From assembly GCA_949298075.1 (NCBI GenBank), contig CASFVA010000064.1, forward strand, positions 1 to 35,428: a DNA stretch of 35,428 bases. Direction: 5' to 3'. Each line of letters starts with the position of its first letter. Within the stretch, counting starts at the first letter, position 1. Shown one piece after another: positions 7,730 to 15,737 of this stretch. The notes under the pieces are model-generated. The model saw only the letters and a program-made list of their open reading frames with translations, had not been told where the DNA came from and did no database searches. Source of the DNA: an uncultured Lentisphaeria bacterium (GTDB lineage: Bacteria > Verrucomicrobiota > Lentisphaeria > Victivallales > Victivallaceae). A program made the translations under genes and the position numbers.

Positions 7730-9040
7730 TTATTTCAAACCGTCCGGTCCGGGAACAGCGTTGAGACTGCGGGTATCGGCGGCAAAAACCCGCCGCCGAC
7801 CGCCCTGCATGGCATTGAAAATCAGCAGATCGCCTCCGGCACACCAGACCGGATGCGGATCAAGCCGGAAATCCGAGGCGGTCTCAAATCCGGGAGTCCG
7901 GGTTCGGATCCGGGTGAAAACGCGCTCGGTGCCTTCGGCCAGGTCCAGCAGCCGCAGCGCCGCGGAGCCGTCCGGAGCAATAAACGGAGTCTCAAACAAA
8001 TAACAATCGGTAATCCCATAGCGGCCGCTGCGCAGGAAAGAGGGGTGACCGCTGCCGGTGTAATTGCCGATGGTGTGCAGCCCGGAACCGTCATAACCGC
8101 ACATGCACAGCCGCATGCGTTCCCGGTCGATGTTGAGGTTCATGGTGAGACGGCGGCCGTCCGGAGTCCAGTTGGTGTGATGGCCATGTTTTTCCCATTC
8201 CGAGGCCGGAATGGCCAGAAACAGCTCGGAACCATCCGGACGCATAGTGTAGACGTCATAACGCAGGGAATTATAATCGTTGTTCATCATGCGGAACATC
8301 CGCCCTCCCCGATCCGGGAAATAGCGCAGCGAAAACATCAGACGTTCGCCGGTCGGACTCCATTTGGTGTGAAATCCATACACCTCGCTCCGGGCGTATT
8401 CCTCCCGGCGTTCCGGCGGCAGCACCCGCTCCGCCACCTCGGCAATCGAAATCAGCAGACGCCGGGTCCCGGTGACCAGATCGGTAAGAAAAACCCCGTC
8501 ATCCGCAACTGCGCCGCGGTTGTACCTCACCCGCTCGTCAGGCAGCACCACACCGTAGCCGCCCTGGGTACGGCGCATGGCTCCGGCGTCGGCGGCCAGC
8601 GCCGACCGTCCGTCCGGCGAAACATGGTAAACCGAGGCGCCGGCAATTCTGCGGTACGCTCCGCTCTCGATGTCAAGCACCACTATGAACGGCTCCCAGT
8701 TGGAGGTGTCGACATCATTGAACACCAGTTCATGTTCCGAGGCGCCCCAGTTCAGGTTCGCCCCCATCTGGTACTCCCATCCGGCGGTTTCCCAGACGGT
8801 GCGGCAGGTTCCGGTAAACGTATCAACCACCTCGATCCGCACCCGGTCGCCGGGCCGGGGAAAGACGCCATCAGCATCCGGAAGGCGCGTGAGCGCGACA
8901 TAACGGCCCGAAGGACTCAGCGGCGAAGTGTCAAAAAAACGGTGAATGTGATTGGCGTCTGTCTGCGGCGTGAGACACCAGACCGGCACTTCGCAGGAAT
9001 AATCAGCATAGCGTGGGAAATTGTTTTCAAAACGTTTCAT
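7730..9040 (-). CDS. Oligogalacturonate-lyase/TolB-like beta-propeller protein
   Basis: This protein of about 436 residues consists of repeated propeller blades with PD40/WD40-like strands such as WSPTGERLMFSL, WTPDGRRLTMNL and FIAPDGSAALRLLD. Histidine-rich spots typical of the oligogalacturonate lyase-like family occur between blades: GFHTKW, HGHHTNW, GSGHPSF and DPHPVW. In true oligogalacturonate lyases, His residues bind the metal at the propeller centre. The frame extends upstream to 9145, but ATG at 9040 (MKRFENNFPRY) is preferred because GGGAG precedes it by 10 nt. No signal peptide is seen, so it is probably cytoplasmic. Lyase activity on unsaturated or oligo-uronides would fit the module, but a non-catalytic propeller cannot be excluded. 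Confidence 0.72.
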   Translation of the reverse strand: MKRFENNFPRYADYSCEVPVWCLTPQTDANHIHRFFDTSPLSPSGRYVALTRLPDADGVFPRPGDRVRIEVVDTFTGTCRTVWETAGWEYQMGANLNWGASEHELVFNDVDTSNWEPFIVVLDIESGAYRRIAGASVYHVSPDGRSALAADAGAMRRTQGGYGVVLPDERVRYNRGAVADDGVFLTDLVTGTRRLLISIAEVAERVLPPERREEYARSEVYGFHTKWSPTGERLMFSLRYFPDRGGRMFRMMNNDYNSLRYDVYTMRPDGSELFLAIPASEWEKHGHHTNWTPDGRRLTMNLNIDRERMRLCMCGYDGSGLHTIGNYTGSGHPSFLRSGRYGITDCYLFETPFIAPDGSAALRLLDLAEGTERVFTRIRTRTPGFETASDFRLDPHPVWCAGGDLLIFNAMQGGRRRVFAADTRSLNAVPGPDGLK

Positions 9041-9376
9041 GACCCCGAGTTCTCCCTTTGGCAAAAAAACAGCGGTTCCGCCCCTGCCGACCGGACCGGC
9101 GCCGCCCTTGAAACTGCCGGAAATATACATCATGGAACAACACATTGCAACCGCAGCGCCCCATCATCAGGCAATTAACGGTTTAACGCTCCGGGTCAAA
9201 TTCGGAAAAGTTTGAATTTCATTTGCTGATTTCCGTCAGCGCCGGCTTGATTTTTTTTTTACAAAACGCTATTATAATATGGCTGCCGGCGGTTTTCAGG
9301 AGCTGTCCACCCGGAAATTCCGGATTCCGGATATTCCGGCGCAACACGCATCACATTGGAGAGAGGAGTTCAGCAC
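9041..9376. other. Divergent intergenic region, propeller gene / murA
   Basis: This 336-bp region must carry the promoters of both flanking genes. On the plus strand TATAAT at 9273-9278 is an excellent -10, but the best -35 (TTGATT, 9247-9252) is 20 nt away, separated by a run of T and A. On the minus strand only a weak TTGACC with a TAATTG-like box is seen. No other gene is apparent. Confidence 0.5.
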
Positions 9377-10654
9377 ATGCGAAGTTTACGGGTCAGGGGA
9401 GAAGCCGCCATCCGCGGGGAAATCACCGTCAGCGGCAATAAAAACGCAGCGCTGCCGATGATCGCGGCCCTGCTCCTGACCGACGAGGAAGTCACCCTCC
9501 GCCGGATCCCCGACATTCTGGATGTGCATACCATGCTGGACATCGCCTCCGAACTGGGCGCGGAATATGAGTTCAAGGCCGGCACCCTGCGTTTCTGCTG
9601 CCGGAACATCCGGACCACTTCAATTTCCCGGGAGCTCTGTTCGCGTAACCGCACCAGCATTCTGTTCGCTGCTCCGCTGCTGGCCCGCTGCCGCCGGGCC
9701 GAACTCTTTCCGCCCGGCGGCGATGTCATCGGGCGCCGCCGTCTCGACGCTCATTTTTACGGACTGGAGAAACTCGGCGCCCGGCTTGAAGCCGATGATC
9801 TGACCTACCAGTTCCGGGCCGATCGCCGGCTGAGCGGACGCGAACTTTTTCTGGACGAAGCCAGCGTCACCGCCACCGAACAAATTCTCATCGCCGCCGC
9901 CACGGCTTCCGGAGTGACCCGGCTGTACAACGCGGCCTGTGAGCCTCACGTCCGCGACCTCGCCAATTTACTCAACGCCATGGGAGCCAGAATCTCCGGA
10001 GCCGGCAGCAACACCGTCACCATTGAAGGCGTTGAAAAGCTGCACGGTACCGACTACACCATCGTTGGCGACCACATCGAGGCGGGCAGTTTTGTCGCGC
10101 TGGCGGCGGCCACCGGCGGCGAACTCGTCATCCGCGGCACCACACCGCGCCATTACTGGATGCTGCGGCGGGTATTCGAGCGCATCGGAGTCGGGCTGGA
10201 ACTGCACGCCGACCACATCGTCGTGCCCGGCGGACAGCATCCGGAAATTCAACCCGATTTCGGCGGACATATTCCGCAGATTTCCGACGGACCGTGGCCG
10301 CAGTATCCATCCGACATGATGAGCTGCACCATCGTCGCCGCCACCCAGTGCCGCGGCACGGTGATGTTCTTTGAAAAAATGTTTGAAAGCCGCATTTATT
10401 TCGCAGACCGGCTCATAAGCATGGGAGCCAACGCCATTGTCTGCGATCCGCACCGGGTGGTCATCACCGGACCGGCCCGGCTGCACGGGTTGGAAATGTC
10501 CAGTCCCGACATCCGGGCCGGCATGGCCATGGTCATCGCCGCGCTGTGCGCCAGGGGCGAGAGCGTGATCAACCACGCGGAAATCATCTATCGCGGTTAT
10601 GAGAACCTCGTCGCCAAACTCGGCGCCATCGGCGCCGAGGTCGAGGAAATCTGA
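9377..10654 (+). CDS. murA: UDP-N-acetylglucosamine 1-carboxyvinyltransferase, Asp-type MurA
   Basis: This 425-residue protein is MurA, which transfers enolpyruvate from PEP to UDP-GlcNAc in the first committed step of peptidoglycan synthesis. Evidence includes SGNKNAALP with Lys22, the loop PPGGDVIGRRRLDAH, LANLLNAMGA, DHIEAGSF, the SDMM segment (Asp313) and the C-terminal SPDIRAGMAM...RGYENLVAKL block. The residue equivalent to the catalytic Cys115 of E. coli is Asp116 (GAT at 9722-9724); the equivalent of Arg120 is kept. Asp at this place is known from mycobacteria and chlamydiae and gives insensitivity to fosfomycin. ATG at 9377 is chosen over 9356 because GGAG (9365-9368) is 8 nt upstream. 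A second, Cys-type MurA elsewhere in the genome is possible. Confidence 0.9.
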   Translation: MRSLRVRGEAAIRGEITVSGNKNAALPMIAALLLTDEEVTLRRIPDILDVHTMLDIASELGAEYEFKAGTLRFCCRNIRTTSISRELCSRNRTSILFAAPLLARCRRAELFPPGGDVIGRRRLDAHFYGLEKLGARLEADDLTYQFRADRRLSGRELFLDEASVTATEQILIAAATASGVTRLYNAACEPHVRDLANLLNAMGARISGAGSNTVTIEGVEKLHGTDYTIVGDHIEAGSFVALAAATGGELVIRGTTPRHYWMLRRVFERIGVGLELHADHIVVPGGQHPEIQPDFGGHIPQISDGPWPQYPSDMMSCTIVAATQCRGTVMFFEKMFESRIYFADRLISMGANAIVCDPHRVVITGPARLHGLEMSSPDIRAGMAMVIAALCARGESVINHAEIIYRGYENLVAKLGAIGAEVEEI

Positions 10655-10707
10655 TCAATATTTTCACCAGCCAGTAGTTCAACCCCAACCCCGAAAGGAA
10701 CAAAATC

Positions 10708-12240
10708 ATGCAAAAATGGATACTGCTGGGTGCCGCATTCCTGACTTCGCTGACGATGTCGGCAGCGGAAAGCGAAAGCGCCGCCGCCAAGGCAACTCTG
10801 TCCCGGGTTGATCTGGATGGCAACTATCTGTTTTACAGTGACGTGTCATGGGTTGTGCCTTCAGTCAAGAAGGCAATCGTCCCGCTCCTGAACGGTACGC
10901 TGCAGTCGAAAGCGATTTCCGATCAGCTGGTGCAGGCGATCATCAAAGTCAGCGGTGTGGATGCGATCCGGAGTTCAGCCATCAGCTGCCGCACCGCCGA
11001 ACCGGGAGTATACATCTACAAGAATTTCGCTTACATGGGCAAACCGCGTCCGGAAGGGCTGATCTCCGACCTCTTCGGCGCCAGGAATGCGCCGTTTGAA
11101 ATGCTCAAATCCCTGCCGCAGGATACTGTTATAGCCGTGGAATTCACTTTTGACGCCGACGTTCTCCGGCAGGCCGTCCGGCAGGTGATGGACGCCGTGG
11201 CTCTTCCGACTTTTACCGCGGCCCGGCAACATGTCTCCCGGCAATTCAAACAGGAGACCGGCATCACGTTTTCTGAGTTGTCCAGGTCGATCAAAGGTCG
11301 CGTCTCGCTGCTGATCTGCGGAACACCGACCCAGCCCAACTTTTATCTTTCCATTCCGGATAAAGACGGTGTAATTACCCGGCTGCTCGCTTCCAACGGT
11401 CTTGCCGCCGATCCCAAAACCGGACGGGCTCCGCTGCCGCTGCCGCTGCCGCTGCCGAATCTGCAGCCCTGTCTGATCTTCGCTCCGGGCTCCATTGCCG
11501 TCGTCGGCAACCCCGAACTGCTCGACCGGATCGCCGCTGCAAAAGCCACGGGCGGACTGCTGGCCGACGCCAGTTTCAGCCGGTACGCCAAAGACATGCC
11601 GGACGCCGGATTTATGGGAATTGTCACCAACATCACTCCGGAGCTGGTCAACCAGGTGCTGCTTTTGCTCCCGCCTGAAGCAAGCATGCTGCGAATGAGC
11701 AATCTCAAAATTCAGGCGTTTGCGGTCAATACACTGGTTGATGACGGCATTTACGAAGTGGCAAAAGCCAACTTCTCGGTACAGGATATAGCGGGGCTTT
11801 ATTTTGATATGATGTCCAGGGCAATGCAGGCCTTGGAACAGGCCCGGCAGATGCAGGGAAACACCGAACAGCTTTCCGACACCAAACAGCTGGCTCTGGC
11901 AATGATGATGTACAGTGCCGACCACAAGGAAGCGCTGCCGGAGTCGCTCGGGCAGCTGAAGGAATATCTTCCGGACAATTTGGAAATTAATCCGTCGACC
12001 ATTTATCTGGGCAAAGGCTTGAAACTCTCTGAGCTCAAGCAGCCCGCCCACACACCGGTACTGCTGGTTTGCGACCACGAAACGGTGATGGTGTGCTACG
12101 CCGACGGCAATGTGGCCCGAGTAACTCCGCCCCAAGACGCCGCGATGCCGCAGGCGCTGCTGGAAGACCTGCTCCGGAAAAATCCGATCGAGCCGGCGGT
12201 TGCCGAGCGTCTCAAGGCCAATCTGACCGCAACGATGTGA
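10708..12240 (+). CDS. Secreted protein of unknown function with pseudopilin-like C-terminal features
   Basis: I do not recognise this 510-residue protein as a named family. It starts with a signal peptide (MQKWILLGAAFLTSLTMSA, cleavage likely near 19), so it is exported. A run of alternating Leu-Pro (about 244-251) comes from a CTGCCG microsatellite. Near residues 393-420, the stretch TKQLALAMMMYSADH followed by ALPESLGQLKEYLPDN resembles the LKQIGLALxMYADDH...P.SL segment of H-X9-DG pseudopilins. The end has HETVMVCYADGNV, close to the H-x9-DG box but with eight intervening residues. There is no N-terminal pilin helix. It follows murA by 53 bp with AAGGA before the start, and a strong terminator follows. 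Confidence 0.8.
   Translation: MQKWILLGAAFLTSLTMSAAESESAAAKATLSRVDLDGNYLFYSDVSWVVPSVKKAIVPLLNGTLQSKAISDQLVQAIIKVSGVDAIRSSAISCRTAEPGVYIYKNFAYMGKPRPEGLISDLFGARNAPFEMLKSLPQDTVIAVEFTFDADVLRQAVRQVMDAVALPTFTAARQHVSRQFKQETGITFSELSRSIKGRVSLLICGTPTQPNFYLSIPDKDGVITRLLASNGLAADPKTGRAPLPLPLPLPNLQPCLIFAPGSIAVVGNPELLDRIAAAKATGGLLADASFSRYAKDMPDAGFMGIVTNITPELVNQVLLLLPPEASMLRMSNLKIQAFAVNTLVDDGIYEVAKANFSVQDIAGLYFDMMSRAMQALEQARQMQGNTEQLSDTKQLALAMMMYSADHKEALPESLGQLKEYLPDNLEINPSTIYLGKGLKLSELKQPAHTPVLLVCDHETVMVCYADGNVARVTPPQDAAMPQALLEDLLRKNPIEPAVAERLKANLTATM
11431..11457 (+). repeat. CTGCCG hexanucleotide microsatellite inside coding sequence
   Basis: CCG followed by four uninterrupted CTGCCG units encodes alternating Pro-Leu. 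Each unit is 6 bp, so slippage would change protein length by two residues without breaking the frame. Confidence 0.85.
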
Positions 12241-12258
12241 GACGTGGTTTTAAATTCA

Positions 12259-12286
12259 GGGGAGTCCGCGCCGGACTCCCCCTTTT
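12259..12286 (+). terminator. Rho-independent terminator after the secreted-protein gene
   Basis: GGGGAGTCCG (12259-12268) pairs perfectly with CGGACTCCCC (12272-12281) around a 3-nt loop, and CTTTT follows. It lies 18 bp after the stop and separates this unit from the convergent AraC-type gene. Confidence 0.85.
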
Positions 12287-13095
12287 CATACCGTAATTCC
12301 GGAACGGCGGCGGCGGCACTCCCGGGGGGAACAGCCGACCAACCGGTGGAAAGCCGCGGAAAAATGAGACAAATTGACAAATCCGGAAGCCGCCGCCACC
12401 TCGCTGATGTCGAGATCGGTTTCATTGAGCAGTTCCCGGGCGAAACCGATCCGCAGCTCCAGCCGGCAGGACGCAAAGTCCCTGCCCATCTGTTCCCGGA
12501 ACAGATGTGAGAACCGGGACACGCTCAGCGCCGCCCGCCGGGCCGCTGCCGCCGCGGTCAACCGTCCGCCCAGATTGGCGGTCATGAATTCCACGGCCGC
12601 CGCAATTCGCGGATCAAGATTGTCGGGAGCGACCAGCCGATCGTAATGACGCAACGCTGGCAGCGAGTCGGTCAGAGCGACCAGCTCCGGCAACGCCTGC
12701 GCCAATTCCGGACGCCATTCCGGCAGTTCCGGTGCGGACAGCATGCCGCCCGGAGGAGCGAACGGGCCGAAGATGAATGCGCCGATCAACCGCCGATTCC
12801 GCAGCTTGGGTACAATGAATTCCAACGCTCCGGCGTGGCAGCTGTGCAGAAACGGCTCCCCTTCCCGGAGCCGGATCTTTTCCGGAAGCAACACGGTGTC
12901 ATTGGCCAGACAGGCGCCGAACACCGCCAGCTTGGCCCGCCGGCAGAAAGGATGCCGGTGGCTCTGACAGCGCTGCAGACGCTGTTCAACCAGCAGCTGC
13001 GGTGTTTTCTTCCAGACGCATCCCGTGCCGAGCAGAGCCTCCATTCCGACCAGATACGCTTCAAATTTCTTGAAATCACCGGTTACGTTACCCAT
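12286..13095 (-). CDS. AraC-family regulator with PocR-like N-terminal sensor domain
   Basis: This 269-residue protein combines an N-terminal domain (about 10-110) resembling the PocR sensory domain, with CQSHRHPFC, LAVFGACLANDTVLLPEKI and HSCHAGALEFIVPK, with a C-terminal AraC double helix-turn-helix (about 170-265: LTAAAAARRAALSVSRFSHLFREQMG, LDISEVAAASGFVNLSHFSAAFHRLVGCSPRECR). PocR domains are known to sense small hydrocarbon-derived ligands in propanediol/cobalamin regulation; the ligand here is unknown. The gene is divergent from the FAD oxidoreductase gene across an AT-rich 141-bp region and most likely controls it. The stop abuts the upstream convergent terminator. Confidence 0.85.
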   Translation of the reverse strand: MGNVTGDFKKFEAYLVGMEALLGTGCVWKKTPQLLVEQRLQRCQSHRHPFCRRAKLAVFGACLANDTVLLPEKIRLREGEPFLHSCHAGALEFIVPKLRNRRLIGAFIFGPFAPPGGMLSAPELPEWRPELAQALPELVALTDSLPALRHYDRLVAPDNLDPRIAAAVEFMTANLGGRLTAAAAARRAALSVSRFSHLFREQMGRDFASCRLELRIGFARELLNETDLDISEVAAASGFVNLSHFSAAFHRLVGCSPRECRRRRSGITV

Positions 13096-13236
13096 TTACT
13101 GAAGACCAATATTTTTTGAAATAAGCATATCCAACATATAAAATAGCATAAAAAACAAAATATTTCCAATCTACATGCGCTAAATTAAATGACAGAGAAC
13201 CACAACTTCAAACCCCACTTTTTCAGGGAGGACGCC

Positions 13237-14583
13237 ATGAAAACCATTGCCTGTAATTCCAAAGTTTTTCCCGCCGAACTTCCGGTGCTGGCCGAAGCCG
13301 ACGTCGTGGTCGCCGGCGCCGGTCCAGGCGGACTGGGTGCCGCCGTCATGGCCGCCCGCTGCGGCGCTTCGGTAGTCACGGTCGAGAGTTACGGACTGCC
13401 CGGCGGTCTGGCCGCCACCGGCGAAATCCACCCGTTCATGATCAGCCACTCCAAGGGGAAAAGTCTCGACGCCCCGATTTACGGCGAATGGATTGACGCC
13501 ATGCACAAATATCTGCCGCCTGAAATTCTAAAGCGTGACAAGGAAATCAAGGATTACCGGAACCATCTCTCCCGTACGGTCAGCAAACCGCTGGCGGCGC
13601 TGGCGGCCGAAGATCTGCTGCTGGAGGCCGGAGTTAAAATGCTCTATCACCATACGGTCTGCGGCGTAATCATGGCTGGAAAAATCATCAGAGCCATTGT
13701 CGTGCATTCCAAGAGCGGATTCGGTGCGGTCGTCGGCCGCGTCTTCGTCGACTGTACCGGCGACGGTGATCTGGCGGTGCTGGCCGGTTGCAGATTTGAA
13801 ATGGGGGACGACAAGGACCACCTCTGCCAACCCATGACCCTCTGCTTCAAGCTGTGCAACGTCAAGCTGCCGCCCAAGGGGCTGGGCAACCGGGAATGGG
13901 TGCAACTGATTCAGAAAAAATACAAGGAGGCGCAGGCCTCCGGTGTCATCGATTGTCCTCGTGAAGACGTACTCATGTTCCCGTTCGAAGTTGACGGCGA
14001 CGGCGTCGTGCATTTCAACACCACCCGGGTGATCCGCCATGACGCCACCAACGGACTCAGTCTCTCGGAGGCGGAAGTCATCGCCCGGCGCCAGCTCCGG
14101 CAGATTCTGGCCTGGCTGCGGGCGGAAATTCCCGGATTTGAAAACGCTGCTCTGATGTCAACCGGCATTCAGATCGGTGTGCGCGAAAGCCGCCGGATCT
14201 GCGGAATTGACCGCGTCACTCAGGAGGCTTTTACCAGGCAACTGAAATTCCCGGACGGCGTCGTGCGGTGCAGCTATCAGATTGACGTGCACTCGCCGAC
14301 CGGTTCCGGCACCTGGCGGGAGTCAATTCCACGGGACGAATTTTACGAAATCCCCTACGGCTGCATTGTGCCGCGCGACTGCGATAACCTTACCGTGGGC
14401 GGCCGTCCGATTTCCAGCGACATGGCCATCCACAGCAGTTTCCGGGTAATGCCGCCGGCAATTTCGATCGGACAGGCCGCCGGTGTCGCCGCCGCCATGG
14501 CGGTCGCCGGCAAAACCACTCCGGCCAAGCTGGACGGCGTGGCAGTCCGCCGCCGCCTGATCGAACTGGGCGCCCGGCTCTGA
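13237..14583 (+). CDS. FAD-dependent oxidoreductase (FAD_oxidored family)
   Basis: This 448-residue protein carries the dinucleotide-binding motif VVVAGAGPGGLGAAVMAA (23-40), followed by SYGLPGGLAATGEIHPFM, the VFVDCTGDGDLAVLAGC segment and a C-terminal FAD-contact region (NLTVGGRPISSDMAIHSSFRVMPPAISIGQAAGVAAAMAV). This arrangement is typical of the FAD_oxidored family common next to carbohydrate genes in PVC and Bacteroidetes genomes; substrates are mostly unknown. The frame is open upstream to 13189, but ATG at 13237 is preceded by GGGAGG at 5 nt and starts closer to the Rossmann fold. It is divergent from the PocR/AraC regulator, its likely controller. Confidence 0.88.
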   Translation: MKTIACNSKVFPAELPVLAEADVVVAGAGPGGLGAAVMAARCGASVVTVESYGLPGGLAATGEIHPFMISHSKGKSLDAPIYGEWIDAMHKYLPPEILKRDKEIKDYRNHLSRTVSKPLAALAAEDLLLEAGVKMLYHHTVCGVIMAGKIIRAIVVHSKSGFGAVVGRVFVDCTGDGDLAVLAGCRFEMGDDKDHLCQPMTLCFKLCNVKLPPKGLGNREWVQLIQKKYKEAQASGVIDCPREDVLMFPFEVDGDGVVHFNTTRVIRHDATNGLSLSEAEVIARRQLRQILAWLRAEIPGFENAALMSTGIQIGVRESRRICGIDRVTQEAFTRQLKFPDGVVRCSYQIDVHSPTGSGTWRESIPRDEFYEIPYGCIVPRDCDNLTVGGRPISSDMAIHSSFRVMPPAISIGQAAGVAAAMAVAGKTTPAKLDGVAVRRRLIELGARL

Positions 14584-14620
14584 AAAACCGCCGCGCCCGG
14601 TTGAAATACCGCATCCGGCA

Positions 14621-14662
14621 GTGTATATTATTGAAAAGTTGCATTAACTAAATCATATACAC
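14621..14662 (+). promoter_or_regulatory. Promoter with flanking 8-bp inverted repeat before Gfo/Idh-mnmE
   Basis: TTGAAA (14631-14636) and CATATA (14654-14659) are separated by 17 nt and form a plausible promoter. A perfect inverted repeat, GTGTATAT (14621-14628) and ATATACAC (14655-14662), brackets it, with one arm over the -10. Such a layout suits a repressor, but no regulator is assigned. Confidence 0.5.
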
Positions 14663-14679
14663 CAAAATCAACTGGCCAA

Positions 14680-15729
14680 ATGATCAAATGCGGAATCATC
14701 GGGTGCGGTGTGATCGCCCCCACCCATATTGAAAGCTATCAGGCGATCAAGGATGCTGAAGTCATTCACCTCTGCGATTTGGTTCCTGAACGGCTTAACA
14801 CACTGGGCGACCGCTACGCCATTGCCCGGCGCTCAGTGAATTATCATGAACTGCTGGCGGATCCGGACGTTCAGCTGGTGAGCGTCTGCACTGATCATGC
14901 CAGCCACGCCCGGATCGTAACCGATGCGCTGGCGGCCGGCAAGCATGTGGTCTGTGAAAAATCCCTCGGCCGGGTGCCGGATGACCTTGAAATTATGGTC
15001 GCCGCCGCCCGACAGCATCCGGAACTGGTGACTTCGGGTATATTCCAGCACCGTTTTCAACCCCACAATCTGGCGCTGCGCGATCTGGTTGGATCTGGGA
15101 AACTTGGCCGGATGCTGATGGTCAACCTCAGCTTCTCCTGTCTGCGCACCGCAGACTACTACCGCAAGGATGCCTGGCGCGGCACCATGGCCGGCGAAGG
15201 CGGCGGCGTACTGATCAATCAGGCAATTCATCACATTGATCAGCTGAGGTTTGTGTTCGGAGAAGTCAAGGCGGTCACCGCCATTACCGCCAATCTGACC
15301 CACCAGAAGGTGATCGAAGTCGAGGATACCAGCGTTTTTCTGCTGGAGTTTGAAAACGGCATGCTCGGCACCGTGGCGGCAACCAGCTCCAGCCCCGATA
15401 CCTGGCGCATTGCGCTGACTATCACCGGCGACCGGGCCTATATAGAATATGATGACGAGGCGGCGGTCAGAATCGTCACTTCGGATGAGCTGCTCAAAAA
15501 CGAAATCAGCGACCGGCTTTCCGACGCTCCGGCCGCAATTGTCACCGCCGGCAAATCCTATTACGGCGGCGGACACACCGATCAACTCGCCGATGTCATC
15601 GACGCCATTGAACACCACCGGCAGCCGGCAGTCACGCTGATCGACGCCGCTAACAGTTCCAGTTTGATTTTCGCAGTCTACGAATCGGCCCGCACCCGGC
15701 GGCGGGTCGAAGTCCGCCGTTACCGCTGA
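14680..15729 (+). CDS. Gfo/Idh/MocA-family oxidoreductase
   Basis: This 349-residue protein is a second member of the Gfo/Idh/MocA family. The Rossmann motif is GIIGCGVIAPTH (5-16). The catalytic-type Lys94 lies in CEKSLG rather than the more usual EKP. The second signature is GEGGGVLINQAIHHIDQL, with His184 at the expected place and Asn in place of the usual Asp before it. The C-terminal domain is standard in length. The Shine-Dalgarno sequence is weak. The gene starts 17 bp after a candidate promoter flanked by an inverted repeat and is followed by mnmE after 8 bp, so the two are probably cotranscribed. Substrate unknown. Confidence 0.9.
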   Translation: MIKCGIIGCGVIAPTHIESYQAIKDAEVIHLCDLVPERLNTLGDRYAIARRSVNYHELLADPDVQLVSVCTDHASHARIVTDALAAGKHVVCEKSLGRVPDDLEIMVAAARQHPELVTSGIFQHRFQPHNLALRDLVGSGKLGRMLMVNLSFSCLRTADYYRKDAWRGTMAGEGGGVLINQAIHHIDQLRFVFGEVKAVTAITANLTHQKVIEVEDTSVFLLEFENGMLGTVAATSSSPDTWRIALTITGDRAYIEYDDEAAVRIVTSDELLKNEISDRLSDAPAAIVTAGKSYYGGGHTDQLADVIDAIEHHRQPAVTLIDAANSSSLIFAVYESARTRRRVEVRRYR

Positions 15730-15737
15730 CCGGTTTA

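Noticed and set aside
7853-9178. 441-codon plus-strand open frame
   Set aside because: It lies opposite the propeller gene. GC-rich codons keep the opposite frame open; the translation has no coherent domains.
10975-12135. 386-codon minus-strand open frame
   Set aside because: It is fully antisense to the secreted-protein gene, which has a signal peptide, ribosome-binding site and terminator.
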